The notes below the pieces were generated by a model, which was given only the letters and a program-made list of their open reading frames with translations, was not told the DNA's origin and ran no database searches. Source: Streptomyces harenosi (GTDB taxonomy: Bacteria > Actinomycetota > Actinomycetes > Streptomycetales > Streptomycetaceae). From it: 37,789 bases of DNA. Positions 9,301-17,430 of this stretch are shown piece after piece. The DNA lies in NCBI RefSeq assembly GCF_011008945.1, contig NZ_WYCT01000028.1:1-37789 (forward strand). Reading direction: 5' to 3'. The position numbers and the translations under genes were made by a program. Positions within the stretch are counted from its first letter, which is position 1; every line of letters begins with the position of its first letter.

Positions 9301-9880
9301 AGTGGGCCCGCATCGTGACGGGGGTGTCCTCGTACAGGCGGCCCTCGGGGAAGGCGAAGCCGTGCTTCTCCCAGAAGGTGCGCCGGAACACCTTGTTGCA
9401 GGCGATCCGGTCGGCGACGAGCTTGCCGTAGCGGGAGATGTGGGTGGCGCGGCGGGCCTCGCCGGCGAGCATCCTCAGCAGGGGCACCTGCCAGGTCTTC
9501 TCGCCCTTGAGGTGGAAGACGTTGCCGGTGGCGAAGTCCGAGCCGGACTCGTCGAGGCTGGTCACCATCAGCCGGTAGGCGTCCGGCGGGATGAGGTCGT
9601 CGCTGTCGACGAAGGTGACGTACTCCGCCTGCGGGGACATGTGGGCGATGCCCGTGTTGCGGGCGGCGCCCAGACCGCCGTTCTCCTTGCGTATCAGCTT
9701 GAAGCGCGGGTCGCGCTCGGCGTACGCGGCGGCTATGGAGGCGGAGTCGTCGGGTGAGCCGTCGTCCACCATCAGGACCTCGAAGTCGCCGAAGGTCTGC
9801 GCGGCCAGCGAGTCCAGGCAGGCCGGCAGATAGCGCTCCACGTCGTAGATGGGGACGATGACACTGAGCCGAGGGGCCAT
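6317..9880 (-). CDS. Bifunctional GT2 glycosyltransferase / CDP-glycerol glycerophosphotransferase-like protein (large)
   Basis: 1187 residues from ATG 9880, with AGGAG about 10 nt upstream. Residues 1 to ~230 are a GT2 (GT-A) domain: LSVIVPIYDVERYLPACLDS, VDDGSPDDS and the metal-binding DSDD at 92-95. A long middle section (~250-800) has beta-sandwich-like stretches, including WNLWLRP at 744-750, similar to the tail of the GT4 protein at 4169. The C-terminal ~380 residues are a Glyphos_transf (TagB/TagF-type) domain with TWHGTMLKK (HGT 917-919), SNRFSTPILKRAF, GYPRNDYLY and ITDYSSVMFDYAHL near 1084. Such enzymes move glycerol- or ribitol-phosphate from CDP-polyol to a growing chain, so the fusion could add a sugar and a polyol phosphate alternately. 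It follows its partner gene (9905-12136) by 24 nt on the same strand and is an operon partner. At nearly 1200 residues it is much larger than TagF. Confidence 0.87.
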   Translation of the reverse strand: MAPRLSVIVPIYDVERYLPACLDSLAAQTFGDFEVLMVDDGSPDDSASIAAAYAERDPRFKLIRKENGGLGAARNTGIAHMSPQAEYVTFVDSDDLIPPDAYRLMVTSLDESGSDFATGNVFHLKGEKTWQVPLLRMLAGEARRATHISRYGKLVADRIACNKVFRRTFWEKHGFAFPEGRLYEDTPVTMRAHYLADAVDVISEPCYYWRLREGESAPSITQRRTDPAGVRDRVTSVLEISAFLAEQPGEMFARLKEEYDTRVLKDDLRLFLNVVPDGDEEYRAEFLRSANRFLDRIDPKVVMALPAQLRVQWLLVRKHKLDELITLLAGQRRKEAVEVSGLVRKYASFPSLADADLDFPRKALRIDQDLRMRAPLQEVTWSEGKLVLSGNAWIDKIDLPSKHSSVKVLQLRKDKSRRRILLPARNVHRPECTTNSGQDRYNYDWAGWEVTIDPARLRKGGEWQEGLWHVGLGLYASGLVRRSAVQSSGGAACNFPPYHWLSPDFRLLPSVERGALKIRVERVRALITGRTVEGDRIVVTGEIRVPLAAGENVVLRVRNQKGADVHEYPVTVTDEGGTQRFSVEVPVADVALVFHDGVDAKAQPENRTWSTALIARDPQGAERQFSTVLQEGLPDARFNLPASLGERAELCELAIVAGHTGYLKFAGRTRRATIDRVAVEDGRITIAAHTDPRLTGARFLLKPRNRFEERFVEARWLEDGRFEVAFDPSTLGGEGNVPLRAGRWNLWLRPEGGDAPDVPFVTDRLAADQFPLRAELNGRRYWLENRWADFPQLNCRSELSDLERGPFRQKQLRRELYEPLRRQPLRDQVFYLSYNGKQFSDSPKAMYQELVRRGSDLKHLWAVRDGQVILPEGVERVRMWGTEWYEALATSRYIVTNGHLPDWIERRPGQVIVQTWHGTMLKKIGHDIDTLHFDRRYQEKLALEAKQWSLVVSSNRFSTPILKRAFSYDGEILEAGYPRNDYLYSPDKDRIAERVKKQLGLPEGKKVVLYAPTWRDDLSHSAGQYLFDLRIDLEDAQRRLGDDHVLLIRRHSNVVDAVPGAGNGFVWDVSEYPDIADLYLAADVMITDYSSVMFDYAHLRRPMLFFTYDLEHYRDTLRGFYFDFEQDSPGPLISTSKELVDALRDIDQVSAEYQERFERFHHLFCDLDDGNASARVVDRMLEQSREL

Positions 9881-9904
9881 GGCTTGGTGGATCTCCTTTC
9901 GGGG

Positions 9905-12136
9905 TCAGGCCCGCTCGACCGGTTCGAGCGCCTGGGCGGGAGTCGGGGCGTGGGAGCGTTCGTCGAACGGGACGAACGGCAGCGGGGTCTGTTCACCGAG
10001 GAAGACGCGCCGGACGACGCGTTCGGCTGCGTGCCCGTCGTCGAATTCGCAAAAACGCCTGCGGAAGGCGTCCCGGCGTCCGGCCGCGTCCCGGCTGTCG
10101 TAGTCGCCCGAGCCGAGCAGCCTGATCAGTTCCGCCTGCGAGGTGGCCACCGCGCCGGGCGGCTCCTGGAGGAGGTCGAAGTAGGTGCCGCGCACGGCGG
10201 AGTAGATGTCCCAGTCGGGCGCGTAGACGATGATCGGGCGGTCCAGGAGGGCGTAGTCGAACATCGCCGAGGAGTAGTCGGTGATCAGCGCGTCGGCGGC
10301 GAGGTAGAGCTCCTCCACGCGCGGGTGCCCGGAGACGTCGACGATCCGGCCGCTGCGGCGCAGCTCGGCGATGTGCGGGGAGGCGCCGTAGAAGTAGTGG
10401 CCGCGCAGCAGCAGGGTGACGTCGGGACCGAGTTCCTCCGCCAGCCGGGCCAGGTCCAGGCTCGGGGTGAAGCCGGGCTGGTACTCGCGGTGGGTCGGCA
10501 TGTACAGCAACGCCTTGGTGCCGTCGGCGAGCCCGAGGGCCGCGCGCGCCCGGCGCACCTCCTCGGGGCCGGCGTTGACCAGGACGTCGTTGCGCGGGTA
10601 GCCGGTCTCCAGCGAGACGTAGGAGCAGGGGTAGACCCGCTCCCATATCGCGGTGGAGAAGCGGTTGGAGCTGATGCTGTAGTCCCAGCGGTCGCACCGC
10701 TCGAGCAGCTTCTCGAAGTCCATGTCGGTCGAGGCCGGGTACTTCCGCTGATCCAGGCCCATCGTCTTCAGCGGCGTGCCGTGGTGGGTCTGCAGGTGTA
10801 TCTGCCCCTCGCGCTTGACCACGGCGTCGGCGAAGTTGACGTTGTTGACCAGGTACTTGGCCCGGGCCAGGGCCGCCCAGTAGGCGCGCGAGCCCACGCG
10901 GACGTACTCCACGCCCTTGGGCACCCGGTCCACCGCGTCGGGGCGGATGGCCCACACGCGGCGCAGGTGCGGGGCGAGACGGGCCAGTTCGGCGTCGATG
11001 GCCGCGGGGTTGCAGGAGACGCTGCGGCTCCAGTAGGCGGAGAACAGCACCAGGTTCTCGTCCAGCGGCAGCCGGAGCTGCGACTGGTAGTGGACGCCCA
11101 TCGCGCTGCGCTTGGAGCGGTTGAGGGCGTCGCGGGTGCGCTTCCTGACCGTCTGGCGCAGCTTCACCGCGGTGGTGGCGCTCATCATGGCCGCGTACGC
11201 GTCGCGCTCCAGCATCGCGTACTTGTGGCCGCGCCCGCCGGCGGGCCGCTCGAAGCCCTTGGGCAGCCGGGCCCGGTAGTCGGCGGAGGCGCGGTGGAAG
11301 AACTCGGCGCGCGCCTCCCGCGGCAGGCGGCCGGGGCGCTCCAGCACGGTGAGGTAGTGGTCGACCATCTTGCGGAACAACGGTCCGCGCCACCGGTCGA
11401 GTTCCTCGTGCGCGTCGAGGAAGTCGAAGACGCGGCGGTACTGGTCGAAGACGTCGAAGTGCTTGCGGCTGACCGTCTTGAGGATGTTGCCGCCCTCGCG
11501 GCGCTGCCGGTACAGCACGCAGACGCGGTCCAGTACGGCGATCCGCTCGGCGCTGATCAGCGAGCAGAACGTCCAGGGGGCGTCCTCGTAGTACCCGGGC
11601 GGGAAGGTGAGGCCGGTGCGGGTGATGAAGTCCCGGCGGTAGGCCTTGTTCCAGACGATCTGGAGCAGGTCCAGCAGTTGCGGGCGCTCGGCGAGGCGGA
11701 AGACGTCCGGCCCCTCGCTCTTGAGCAGGTCCGCCCGCTGGTTGGGGCGGACCTGGCCGTCCCAGTAGGTGCGGGCGTAGTCGAAGACGAGTATCTCGGG
11801 GTCGCCGGTGGCCGCCAGGCGCTCGGATATCGCGGTCAGGGCGCCCTCGGACAGCGTGTCGTCGCTGTCCAGGAACAGCACGTATTCACCTCGGGCCTTT
11901 TCCAGTCCCGCGTTTCTCGCCCGTCCCAGCCCGACGTTCTCCGTGAGGTGAATCACATGGATCCGCGCGTCCCGCCGCGCGTACTCGTCGAGAATGGCCC
12001 CTGACCCGTCCGGCGAGCAGTCGTCGACGGCGATGATCTCGAAGTCCGTGTAGTCCTGGCCGAGCACGGAGTCAAGGCACTCGGGCAGGTAGCCCTGCAC
12101 CTTGTACACAGGGACGACGAGAGAGAGTTTGGGCAT
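9905..12136 (-). CDS. Bifunctional GT2 glycosyltransferase / CDP-glycerol glycerophosphotransferase-like protein
   Basis: 743 residues. I place the start at ATG 12136 (MPKLSLVVPVYKVQGYLPEC) because this is the GT2 fold's first strand; the 55 upstream in-frame residues are Arg/Pro-rich and look non-coding. GT2 domain at 1 to ~230 with VDDCSPDGSG and DSDD at 90-93. Glyphos_transf domain at about 370-720 with HHGT at 451-454, SNRFSTAIWERVYP, GYPRNDVLV and ITDYSSAMFDYALL near 618. Same architecture as its downstream neighbour but without the ~450-residue central insertion, so the pair probably arose by duplication or shares consecutive steps in one polymer. It is the first gene of a two-gene minus-strand operon reading away from galE. 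The ribosome binding site is weak (CAGG or AAGG just before ATG). Confidence 0.87.
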   Translation of the reverse strand: MPKLSLVVPVYKVQGYLPECLDSVLGQDYTDFEIIAVDDCSPDGSGAILDEYARRDARIHVIHLTENVGLGRARNAGLEKARGEYVLFLDSDDTLSEGALTAISERLAATGDPEILVFDYARTYWDGQVRPNQRADLLKSEGPDVFRLAERPQLLDLLQIVWNKAYRRDFITRTGLTFPPGYYEDAPWTFCSLISAERIAVLDRVCVLYRQRREGGNILKTVSRKHFDVFDQYRRVFDFLDAHEELDRWRGPLFRKMVDHYLTVLERPGRLPREARAEFFHRASADYRARLPKGFERPAGGRGHKYAMLERDAYAAMMSATTAVKLRQTVRKRTRDALNRSKRSAMGVHYQSQLRLPLDENLVLFSAYWSRSVSCNPAAIDAELARLAPHLRRVWAIRPDAVDRVPKGVEYVRVGSRAYWAALARAKYLVNNVNFADAVVKREGQIHLQTHHGTPLKTMGLDQRKYPASTDMDFEKLLERCDRWDYSISSNRFSTAIWERVYPCSYVSLETGYPRNDVLVNAGPEEVRRARAALGLADGTKALLYMPTHREYQPGFTPSLDLARLAEELGPDVTLLLRGHYFYGASPHIAELRRSGRIVDVSGHPRVEELYLAADALITDYSSAMFDYALLDRPIIVYAPDWDIYSAVRGTYFDLLQEPPGAVATSQAELIRLLGSGDYDSRDAAGRRDAFRRRFCEFDDGHAAERVVRRVFLGEQTPLPFVPFDERSHAPTPAQALEPVERA

Positions 12137-12477
12137 CCTTACAACCTGTTCCGAGAACTGACCAGGGGCGCGGGCTGGGGCCGGAACACGCTCCGAGCGC
12201 GGTGGACCGGGAGCGCGCCGCCGCATCAGCGTAAAGGATTCACATGAAGTTTCCGTGGGCGCGGTAGCGGGTCGGCCACGGGCCGGAGGGGACCGGAACA
12301 CCCGGGAAAACCCCGGAAATACGCGGGTGGACGAGCAGCACCGCAGACATGGAGAACTTGCTCACGTTGAGTCAGTGATATCCGCATTTCCGGGCTTTTG
12401 CCCCATGTGTCCGACTCGATTTTCGGGAGCCCACGGACGAGTCTGCACCCAGTGACAACGACCTGGGAGGCATGAGG
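12137..12477. other. Divergent promoter region between the TagF-like operon and galE
   Basis: About 340 bp containing both start regions. It is less GC-rich than the flanks (for example around 12290-12330 and 12350-12420), as expected of regulatory DNA. No consensus -35/-10 pair is clear on either strand. The galE ribosome binding site GGGAGG is at 12465-12470. Confidence 0.5.
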
Positions 12478-13449
12478 ATGAGCTGGCTGGTCACGGGCGG
12501 GGCCGGGTACATCGGCGCACACGTGGTGCGTGCCATGACGGCGGGCGGCGAACGCGTGGCCGTCTACGACGATCTGTCCACCGGCAGCGCCGACCGGGTG
12601 CCCGACGGTGTGCCGCTGGTCGTCGGCAGCGTGCTGGACGCCTCCTCGCTGGCGCGGGCGATTCGTGACCATGCTGTGACAGGCGTGGTGCACATCGCCG
12701 CCAAGAAGCAGGTGGGGGAGTCCGTGGAGCAGCCGCTCCGCTATTACCGGGAGAACGTCACCGGCCTGCGGACCCTGCTCGAGGCCATGACGGAGGCGGG
12801 CGTCGGCAAGCTCGTCTTCTCCTCCTCCGCCGCGGTGTACGGCATGCCGGATGTGGAGCTCGTCACGGAGGACACCCCGTGCGCGCCGATGAGCCCCTAC
12901 GGCGAGACCAAGCTGGTCGGCGAGTGGCTGATCGCCGCCACCGCCCGGGCCCACGGCATCCGGGCCGCCTCGCTGCGCTACTTCAACGTGGCGGGCGCCG
13001 CCGAGCCCGCGCTGGCCGACGCCGGTGTCTTCAACCTGATCCCCATGGTCTTCGAGCGCCTGGAGGCGGGCGAGGCCCCGCAGATCTTCGGCGACGACTA
13101 CGCCACCCCCGACGGCACCTGCGTCCGCGACTACATCCACGTCGAGGACATCGCCTCCGCCCACCTCGCGGCGGCCCGGCGCCTGGACGAGGCCGCCGAG
13201 GGCACCAACCTCGTCCTCAACATCGGGCGCGGCGAGGGCAGTTCCGTCCGCGAGATGGTCGACCGCATCCTCAAGATCACCGGCCATGAGCACATCACCC
13301 CGGCGGTGGCGGAGCGCAGGCCGGGCGACCCGGCGCGGGTGGTCGCCTCCGCCGACCGCATCCGGCGCGAGCTCGGCTGGTCGGCGGCCCACGGCCTGGA
13401 CGAGATGATCCGGTCGGCCTGGCAGGGCTGGCGCCACCTGCGCGGCTGA
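12478..13449 (+). CDS. galE: UDP-glucose 4-epimerase family protein
   Basis: 323 residues from ATG 12478. Another ATG lies at 12472, but GGGAGG ends only 1 nt before it and 7 nt before 12478, so the latter is chosen. An extended short-chain dehydrogenase: NAD-binding TGGAGYIGAH at the N-terminus, SSSAAVYG, catalytic YGETK (Y-x3-K), the RYFNVAGA block, and DGTCVRDYIHVEDIA, which is highly characteristic of GalE. It interconverts UDP-glucose and UDP-galactose (possibly the N-acetyl forms). Head-to-head with the GT2/TagF-like operon, it could supply the sugar nucleotide for that polymer. The exact UDP-sugar is not determined. Confidence 0.87.
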   Translation: MSWLVTGGAGYIGAHVVRAMTAGGERVAVYDDLSTGSADRVPDGVPLVVGSVLDASSLARAIRDHAVTGVVHIAAKKQVGESVEQPLRYYRENVTGLRTLLEAMTEAGVGKLVFSSSAAVYGMPDVELVTEDTPCAPMSPYGETKLVGEWLIAATARAHGIRAASLRYFNVAGAAEPALADAGVFNLIPMVFERLEAGEAPQIFGDDYATPDGTCVRDYIHVEDIASAHLAAARRLDEAAEGTNLVLNIGRGEGSSVREMVDRILKITGHEHITPAVAERRPGDPARVVASADRIRRELGWSAAHGLDEMIRSAWQGWRHLRG

Positions 13450-13521
13450 ACCGGCCCCGGCCGCGTGCCCGGCCGGCGTCCGGCACCTGGAACGGACGCG
13501 CGGCCCGCCGCCCGCCTCGCG

Positions 13522-13527
13522 TAGATT
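13522..13527 (+). promoter_or_regulatory. -10 element upstream of proB
   Basis: TAGATT fits the TANNNT -10 consensus and would put transcription start near 13534, about 45 nt ahead of the preferred proB start. No -35 at 16-19 nt spacing is evident. Confidence 0.45.
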
Positions 13528-13578
13528 GCGAGACGGGCGACAGGACCGCCGATGACCGTGGACGAGGGGAAAGCACAG

Positions 13579-14706
13579 GTGGCAGGGGCAAGGCAGGCTG
13601 TGGGCGAGGCTCGCAGGATCGTCGTCAAGGTCGGGTCCTCCTCGCTGACCACGGCCGAGGGCGGGCTCGACGCCGACCGGGTGGACGCGCTCGTCGACGT
13701 GCTGGCCAAGGTCCGCAGCGGGGGAGAGCGGGAGATCGTCCTCGTCTCCTCCGGCGCCATCGCCGCCGGCCTGGCCCCGCTGGGCCTGCGCCGCCGCCCC
13801 CGGGACCTCGCCCGCCAGCAGGCCGCCGCCAGCGTCGGCCAGGGGCTGCTCGTGGCCCGCTACACCGCCTCCTTCGCCCGCTACGGCGTCCGGGTCGGCC
13901 AGGTGCTGCTCACCAGCGACGACATGAGCCGCCGCGCGCACCACCGCAACGCCTCGCGCACCCTGGACAAGCTGCTCGCCATGGGCGCCTTCCCGGTCGT
14001 CAACGAGAACGACACCGTCGCCACCGACGAGATCCGCTTCGGGGACAACGACCGCCTCGCCGCCCTCGTCGCCCACCTGGTCCACGCCGACCTGCTGGTG
14101 CTGCTCTCCGACGTGGACGGCGTCTACGACGGCGACCCCGGCCGGCCGGGCACCGCCCGGATCGCCGAGGTGCGGCGGCCGGAGGACCTCGCGCACGTCG
14201 AGATCGGCAGCGCCGGCAAGGCCGGGGTCGGCACCGGCGGCATGGTCACCAAGGTCGAGGCGGCCCGCATCGCCGCCGCCGCCGGCATCCCCGTGGTGCT
14301 GACCAGCGCGGTCCACGCGGCCGACGCCCTGACCGGCCAGGACACCGGCACCTACTTCCACCCCACCGGCAAGCGGTCCGCCGACCGGCTGCTGTGGCTC
14401 CAGCACGCCTCGACCCCGCAGGGGGCGCTCACCCTCGACGACGGGGCGGTGCGCGCGGTCGTCCAGGGCCGCAAGTCGCTGCTGCCGGCGGGGATCGCCG
14501 CCGTGGAGGGCGAGTTCGCCGCCGGGGACCCCGTCGAGCTGCGGGACGGCGGGGGACGGGCGGTGGCGCGGGGGCTGGTCAGCTTCGACGCCAAGGAGAT
14601 CCCCCGGCTGATCGGCCGCTCGACGCGGGAACTGGCCCGGGAGCTCGGACCCGCGTACGAACGTGAGGTCGTACACAGGGACGATTTGGTGATCCTGCAC
14701 CCCTAA
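13579..14706 (+). CDS. proB: Glutamate 5-kinase
   Basis: 375 residues from GTG 13579, chosen because GAGGGGA sits 8 nt upstream and the family sequence starts soon after (RRIVVKVGSSSLT). An in-frame ATG at 13552 adding 9 residues is possible. Amino-acid-kinase fold with KVGSSS, VSSGAIAAGL, NENDTVATDEIRFGDND (substrate and metal contacts), LLSDVDGVYDGDP and SAGKAGVGTGGMVTKVEAA. A C-terminal PUA domain follows (~280-375, SLLPAGIAAVEGEF). It phosphorylates glutamate with ATP, the first and proline-inhibited step of proline synthesis. proA lies downstream with one small gene between. Confidence 0.96.
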   Translation: MAGARQAVGEARRIVVKVGSSSLTTAEGGLDADRVDALVDVLAKVRSGGEREIVLVSSGAIAAGLAPLGLRRRPRDLARQQAAASVGQGLLVARYTASFARYGVRVGQVLLTSDDMSRRAHHRNASRTLDKLLAMGAFPVVNENDTVATDEIRFGDNDRLAALVAHLVHADLLVLLSDVDGVYDGDPGRPGTARIAEVRRPEDLAHVEIGSAGKAGVGTGGMVTKVEAARIAAAAGIPVVLTSAVHAADALTGQDTGTYFHPTGKRSADRLLWLQHASTPQGALTLDDGAVRAVVQGRKSLLPAGIAAVEGEFAAGDPVELRDGGGRAVARGLVSFDAKEIPRLIGRSTRELARELGPAYEREVVHRDDLVILHP

Positions 14707-14714
14707 TGGGTCGA

Positions 14715-14741
14715 AACGTCCCCGCACCGGTGGTGGACGTT
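14715..14741 (+). terminator. Hairpin after proB
   Basis: AACGTCC (14715-14721) pairs with GGACGTT (14735-14741), and CACC/GGTG pair inside. It starts 8 nt after the proB stop and has no U tract, so it may be a weak terminator or an mRNA-stabilising stem. Confidence 0.5.
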
Positions 14742-14867
14742 CCGCAAAACCGCCCCGCGATCCGGCGCCGCCTGCTCAACTTTGTCCGGGGGCCGAGTCC
14801 GCACGACTTCGTCCCGGCAACCAGCCCGCGCGACCCCCGGGTCGTCCTGTGCACGAAGGAGGCCGTC

Positions 14868-15335
14868 GTGAGACGAGTGCGCCCGGGGGCGGCGGCGTCC
14901 CGCGGTGGTGCCGGCTCCCGCGCGGCCGGGGAGGATCGCGCCCTGACGAGCGTGGCGGCGGGGGAGCGGCCCGAGCGCGAGGGGCCCGCCGACGCCCCGC
15001 GCCTGTGGCACGTCACCCTGAGCGTCTCCGGCGCCCGCGCCCCGCTGCCGGAGGTCCGGCGCGCCCTGGAACAGCTCGCGCACGACCATCCCTTCCTGCT
15101 GACCAGCCGATACGCCGACGACCACGCCGAGATCCGCTACTGGGAGGAGGCCCGCGACCTGCACGACGCGGCCGCCGTCGCGCTGCGCCTGTGGGGCGAG
15201 CACCGCCAGACCGCGGGCCTGCCGCCCTGGGAGATCGTCGGCCTGGAGGTCATCGACCGCGCGACCTACCACCAGCGCATCGCCGCGGGATACGGCCCGG
15301 CACCGGCGACCCCTGTCGGGGTTCACCCCTTTTGA
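14868..15335 (+). CDS. Conserved hypothetical protein between proB and proA
   Basis: 155 residues from GTG 14868. AAGGAGG at 14856-14862 with 5-nt spacing fixes this start, although the frame is open further upstream. The first ~40 residues are Arg/Ala/Gly-rich and probably disordered. The rest looks like a compact alpha/beta domain ([65 protein letters not shown]). No signal peptide, membrane span or catalytic motif. I recognise it as a conserved actinobacterial gene found with proA/proB but know no function. A hairpin and the proA promoter follow, so it belongs to the proB transcript or has its own promoter. Confidence 0.75.
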   Translation: MRRVRPGAAASRGGAGSRAAGEDRALTSVAAGERPEREGPADAPRLWHVTLSVSGARAPLPEVRRALEQLAHDHPFLLTSRYADDHAEIRYWEEARDLHDAAAVALRLWGEHRQTAGLPPWEIVGLEVIDRATYHQRIAAGYGPAPATPVGVHPF

Positions 15336-15360
15336 GGCCGTCTCGCGCTGTGGGACGGCC
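15336..15360 (+). terminator. Hairpin ending the proB-side transcript
   Basis: GGCCGTC (15336-15342) pairs perfectly with GACGGCC (15354-15360). It begins at the base after the stop of the hypothetical gene and ends 1 nt before the -35 of the proA promoter, isolating proA transcription from upstream. Confidence 0.6.
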
Positions 15361-15361
15361 G

Positions 15362-15390
15362 CTGGACGGGCCCGGCCCGCGCACTACCCT
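15362..15390 (+). promoter_or_regulatory. Promoter of proA (leaderless)
   Basis: CTGGAC (15362-15367), a 17-nt spacer and TACCCT (15385-15390). The proA ATG is only 6 nt after the -10, about where transcription should begin, and no Shine-Dalgarno sequence is present. A leaderless mRNA is predicted. Confidence 0.65.
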
Positions 15391-15396
15391 TCCCTC

Positions 15397-16683
15397 ATGA
15401 CCACGCTCTCGCCGTACGACTCGATGACCCCGGTCACCCAGGCCGCCTACCGCGCCAAGGCCGCCGCCGCCGACCTCGCCCCGCTGCCGCGGGCCGTGAA
15501 GGACGACGCGCTGCTCGCCATCGCGGACGCGCTGGAGGTCCGCGCCGGCGAGATCGTCGAGGCCAATGCCCAGGACGTGGCCAAGGCCCGCGAGGCCGGC
15601 ACCAGCGAGGCCATCATCGACCGGCTCACCCTGACCCCGGAGCGGGTGCGGGCCATCGCCTCCGACGTGCGGGACGTCGTCGCGCTGCCCGACCCGGTCG
15701 GCGAGGTGGTCCGCGGCTCGACCCTGCCCAACGGCATCGACCTGCGCCAGGTCCGCGTCCCGCTCGGCGTGGTCGGCATCATCTACGAAGGGCGGCCCAA
15801 CGTCACGGTGGACGCCGCCGCCCTGTGCCTGAAGTCCGGCAACGCCGTCCTGCTGCGCGGCTCCTCCTCGGCGTACCGGTCGAACACCGCCCTGGTCCGG
15901 GTCGTGCGCGACGCCGTGGGCGGGGCCGGCCTGCCCGCCGACGCCGTGCAGCTCGTCCCCGGCGAGAGCCGGGAGAGCGTCCGCGAGCTGATGCGCGCCC
16001 GCGGCCTGGTCGACGTGCTCATCCCGCGCGGCGGCGCCTCGCTGATCAACACCGTCGTCCAGGAGTCCGTCGTCCCCGTCATCGAGACCGGCACCGGCAA
16101 CTGCCACGTCTACGTCGACGCGGCGGCCGACCTCGACACCGCGATCGACATCCTGATCAACTCCAAGGCCCAGCGGGTCAGCGTGTGCAACGCCGCCGAG
16201 ACCCTCCTGGTCCACCAGGACATCGCCCCCGAGTTCCTGCCCCGCGCCCTGGACGCCCTGGCCGACGCCGGGGTCACCGTCCACGCCGACGAGCGCGTGA
16301 TGGCGTACGCCAAGGAATCCAGGGCCACGGTGGTCGAGGCCACCGCCGAGGACTGGGAGACGGAGTACCTGTCGTACGACATCGCCGCCGCGGTCGTCGA
16401 CTCCCTCGACAAGGCCGTCGAGCACATCCGGCTGTGGACCTCCGGGCACACCGAGGCGATCGTCACCACCTCCCAGCAGGCCGCCCGCCGCTTCACCCAA
16501 CTGGTCGACTCCACCACCGTCGCCGTGAACGCCTCCACCCGCTTCACCGACGGCGGGCAGTTCGGCTTCGGCGCCGAGATCGGCATCTCCACGCAGAAGC
16601 TGCACGCCCGCGGGCCGATGGGGCTGCCGGAGCTGACCAGCACCAAGTACATCGTCACCGGCGACGGGCACATCCGGCGCTGA
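15397..16683 (+). CDS. proA: Gamma-glutamyl phosphate reductase (glutamate-5-semialdehyde dehydrogenase)
   Basis: 428 residues from ATG 15397. Aldehyde-dehydrogenase-type fold with [21 protein letters not shown] (NADPH-binding region), [17 protein letters not shown] and the catalytic cysteine C264 in [13 protein letters not shown]. The C-terminal block [22 protein letters not shown] is diagnostic of ProA. It reduces glutamyl-5-phosphate to glutamate semialdehyde, the second step to proline, directly after the ProB reaction. Length is typical. It has its own promoter and probably no 5' leader. Confidence 0.97.
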   Translation: MTTLSPYDSMTPVTQAAYRAKAAAADLAPLPRAVKDDALLAIADALEVRAGEIVEANAQDVAKAREAGTSEAIIDRLTLTPERVRAIASDVRDVVALPDPVGEVVRGSTLPNGIDLRQVRVPLGVVGIIYEGRPNVTVDAAALCLKSGNAVLLRGSSSAYRSNTALVRVVRDAVGGAGLPADAVQLVPGESRESVRELMRARGLVDVLIPRGGASLINTVVQESVVPVIETGTGNCHVYVDAAADLDTAIDILINSKAQRVSVCNAAETLLVHQDIAPEFLPRALDALADAGVTVHADERVMAYAKESRATVVEATAEDWETEYLSYDIAAAVVDSLDKAVEHIRLWTSGHTEAIVTTSQQAARRFTQLVDSTTVAVNASTRFTDGGQFGFGAEIGISTQKLHARGPMGLPELTSTKYIVTGDGHIRR

Positions 16684-16688
16684 GCGGC

Positions 16689-16741
16689 GACGGCCCGGCG
16701 GCGCCCGCGCACCCGGCGGGCGCGCGCGGGCCGGCGCCGTC
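16689..16741 (+). terminator. GC-rich imperfect inverted repeat after proA
   Basis: GACGGC (16689-16694) pairs with GCCGTC (16736-16741), enclosing further partly complementary GC segments. It lies just past the proA stop. No U tract; a candidate terminator only. Confidence 0.4.
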
Positions 16742-16794
16742 TCGCCCTCCGGACGAATTTCCATACCGTCTGCCCAAATTGACCCCTCCGGTCT

Positions 16795-16800
16795 ACTCTG
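16795..16800 (+). promoter_or_regulatory. -10 element for the gene at 16806 (leaderless start)
   Basis: TACTCT is followed after 5 nt by the GTG start at 16806, and there is no good ribosome binding site. TTGACC occurs at 16780-16785 but is too close (9 nt) to be the matching -35. Confidence 0.5.
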
Positions 16801-16805
16801 GATCC

Positions 16806-17366
16806 GTGCCGGAGGACGTGGGGGGCACGCCGTTCCCTGACGGCTGGGACGGCCGGGAGCCCGACAGCGACCCTGACCGCGGAGCGTGGGACGAAGAGTT
16901 CGCCTCCGTGGTCTTCGACGAGGCGTTCGTACGGGCGGCCGAGGTGCACGAGCCGACCGCCGTCGAACGCCTCCTGGCCGCCGCCCAGGCGAGAGCCGAG
17001 GCGGCGGAGACGGAGGCCCGCCGGACCCACCCCGCAGGCGAGCGGTACGACGACGGATACGGCGGGTACGGGCACGGGCCCGGGTTCGCCGCCCTGGACG
17101 ACGACGGCCTCGACGGCCCCCGCGACCTGGCCGGGCCGTACGGCAGGCCACTGCGCTGGCACCGCCCCGTCGCCTGGGTGCTCGCCCTCGTCATGGGCGT
17201 CGGCATGGTGGCCCTGGCCTTCGCGGCGGTCTACCGGGGCGGCTCCCCGGACGGCGGCGAGCGGACCCCGCCGCCCGCCTCGACCGGCCCGGAGCAGGGC
17301 GGCGCGACGGCCCCCGCCGGCCACTCCCCGCCGGCCGCCGTCCCGGTGCTCCCGCACAGCCCCTGA
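16806..17366 (+). CDS. Single-span membrane protein with SVVFDE-x-FVRAA motif (shorter paralogue)
   Basis: 186 residues from GTG 16806, function unknown. The acidic cytoplasmic N-terminal part carries SVVFDEAFVRAA at residues 34-45, followed by a helical Ala/Glu-rich stretch and a Tyr/Gly-rich linker. One membrane span (WVLALVMGVGMVALAFAAVY, about 122-141) leads to a short Pro/Gly/Thr-rich extracellular tail. The same motif, followed by a similar ER-containing segment, occurs at residues 25-36 of the next gene, so the two are related in their N-termini. The motif may be a docking or phosphorylation-linked peptide for a membrane complex; that is inference. From memory, genes at this position in S. 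coelicolor have been studied in connection with spore-wall synthesis, but I cannot verify which. Confidence 0.75.
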   Translation: MPEDVGGTPFPDGWDGREPDSDPDRGAWDEEFASVVFDEAFVRAAEVHEPTAVERLLAAAQARAEAAETEARRTHPAGERYDDGYGGYGHGPGFAALDDDGLDGPRDLAGPYGRPLRWHRPVAWVLALVMGVGMVALAFAAVYRGGSPDGGERTPPPASTGPEQGGATAPAGHSPPAAVPVLPHSP

Positions 17367-17430
17367 CGGGCGCCCCGGGCCGCCCGGCGGCACGGCGCCC
17401 GGGTGGCCGAACTTCTGGCCCGGCAGGGCG

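Noticed and set aside
6302-9757. 1151-codon open frame on the + strand opposite the large GT2/TagF gene
   Set aside because: Val/Gln/Arg/Gly-rich composition with no motif; it is the mirror of GC-biased codons of the real minus-strand gene.
9884-12004. 706-codon + strand open frame opposite the second GT2/TagF gene
   Set aside because: Same antisense effect; the minus strand carries clear GT2 and Glyphos_transf motifs.
12226-14727. 833-codon minus-strand frame across galE and proB
   Set aside because: Antisense of two well-recognised genes, low-complexity translation.
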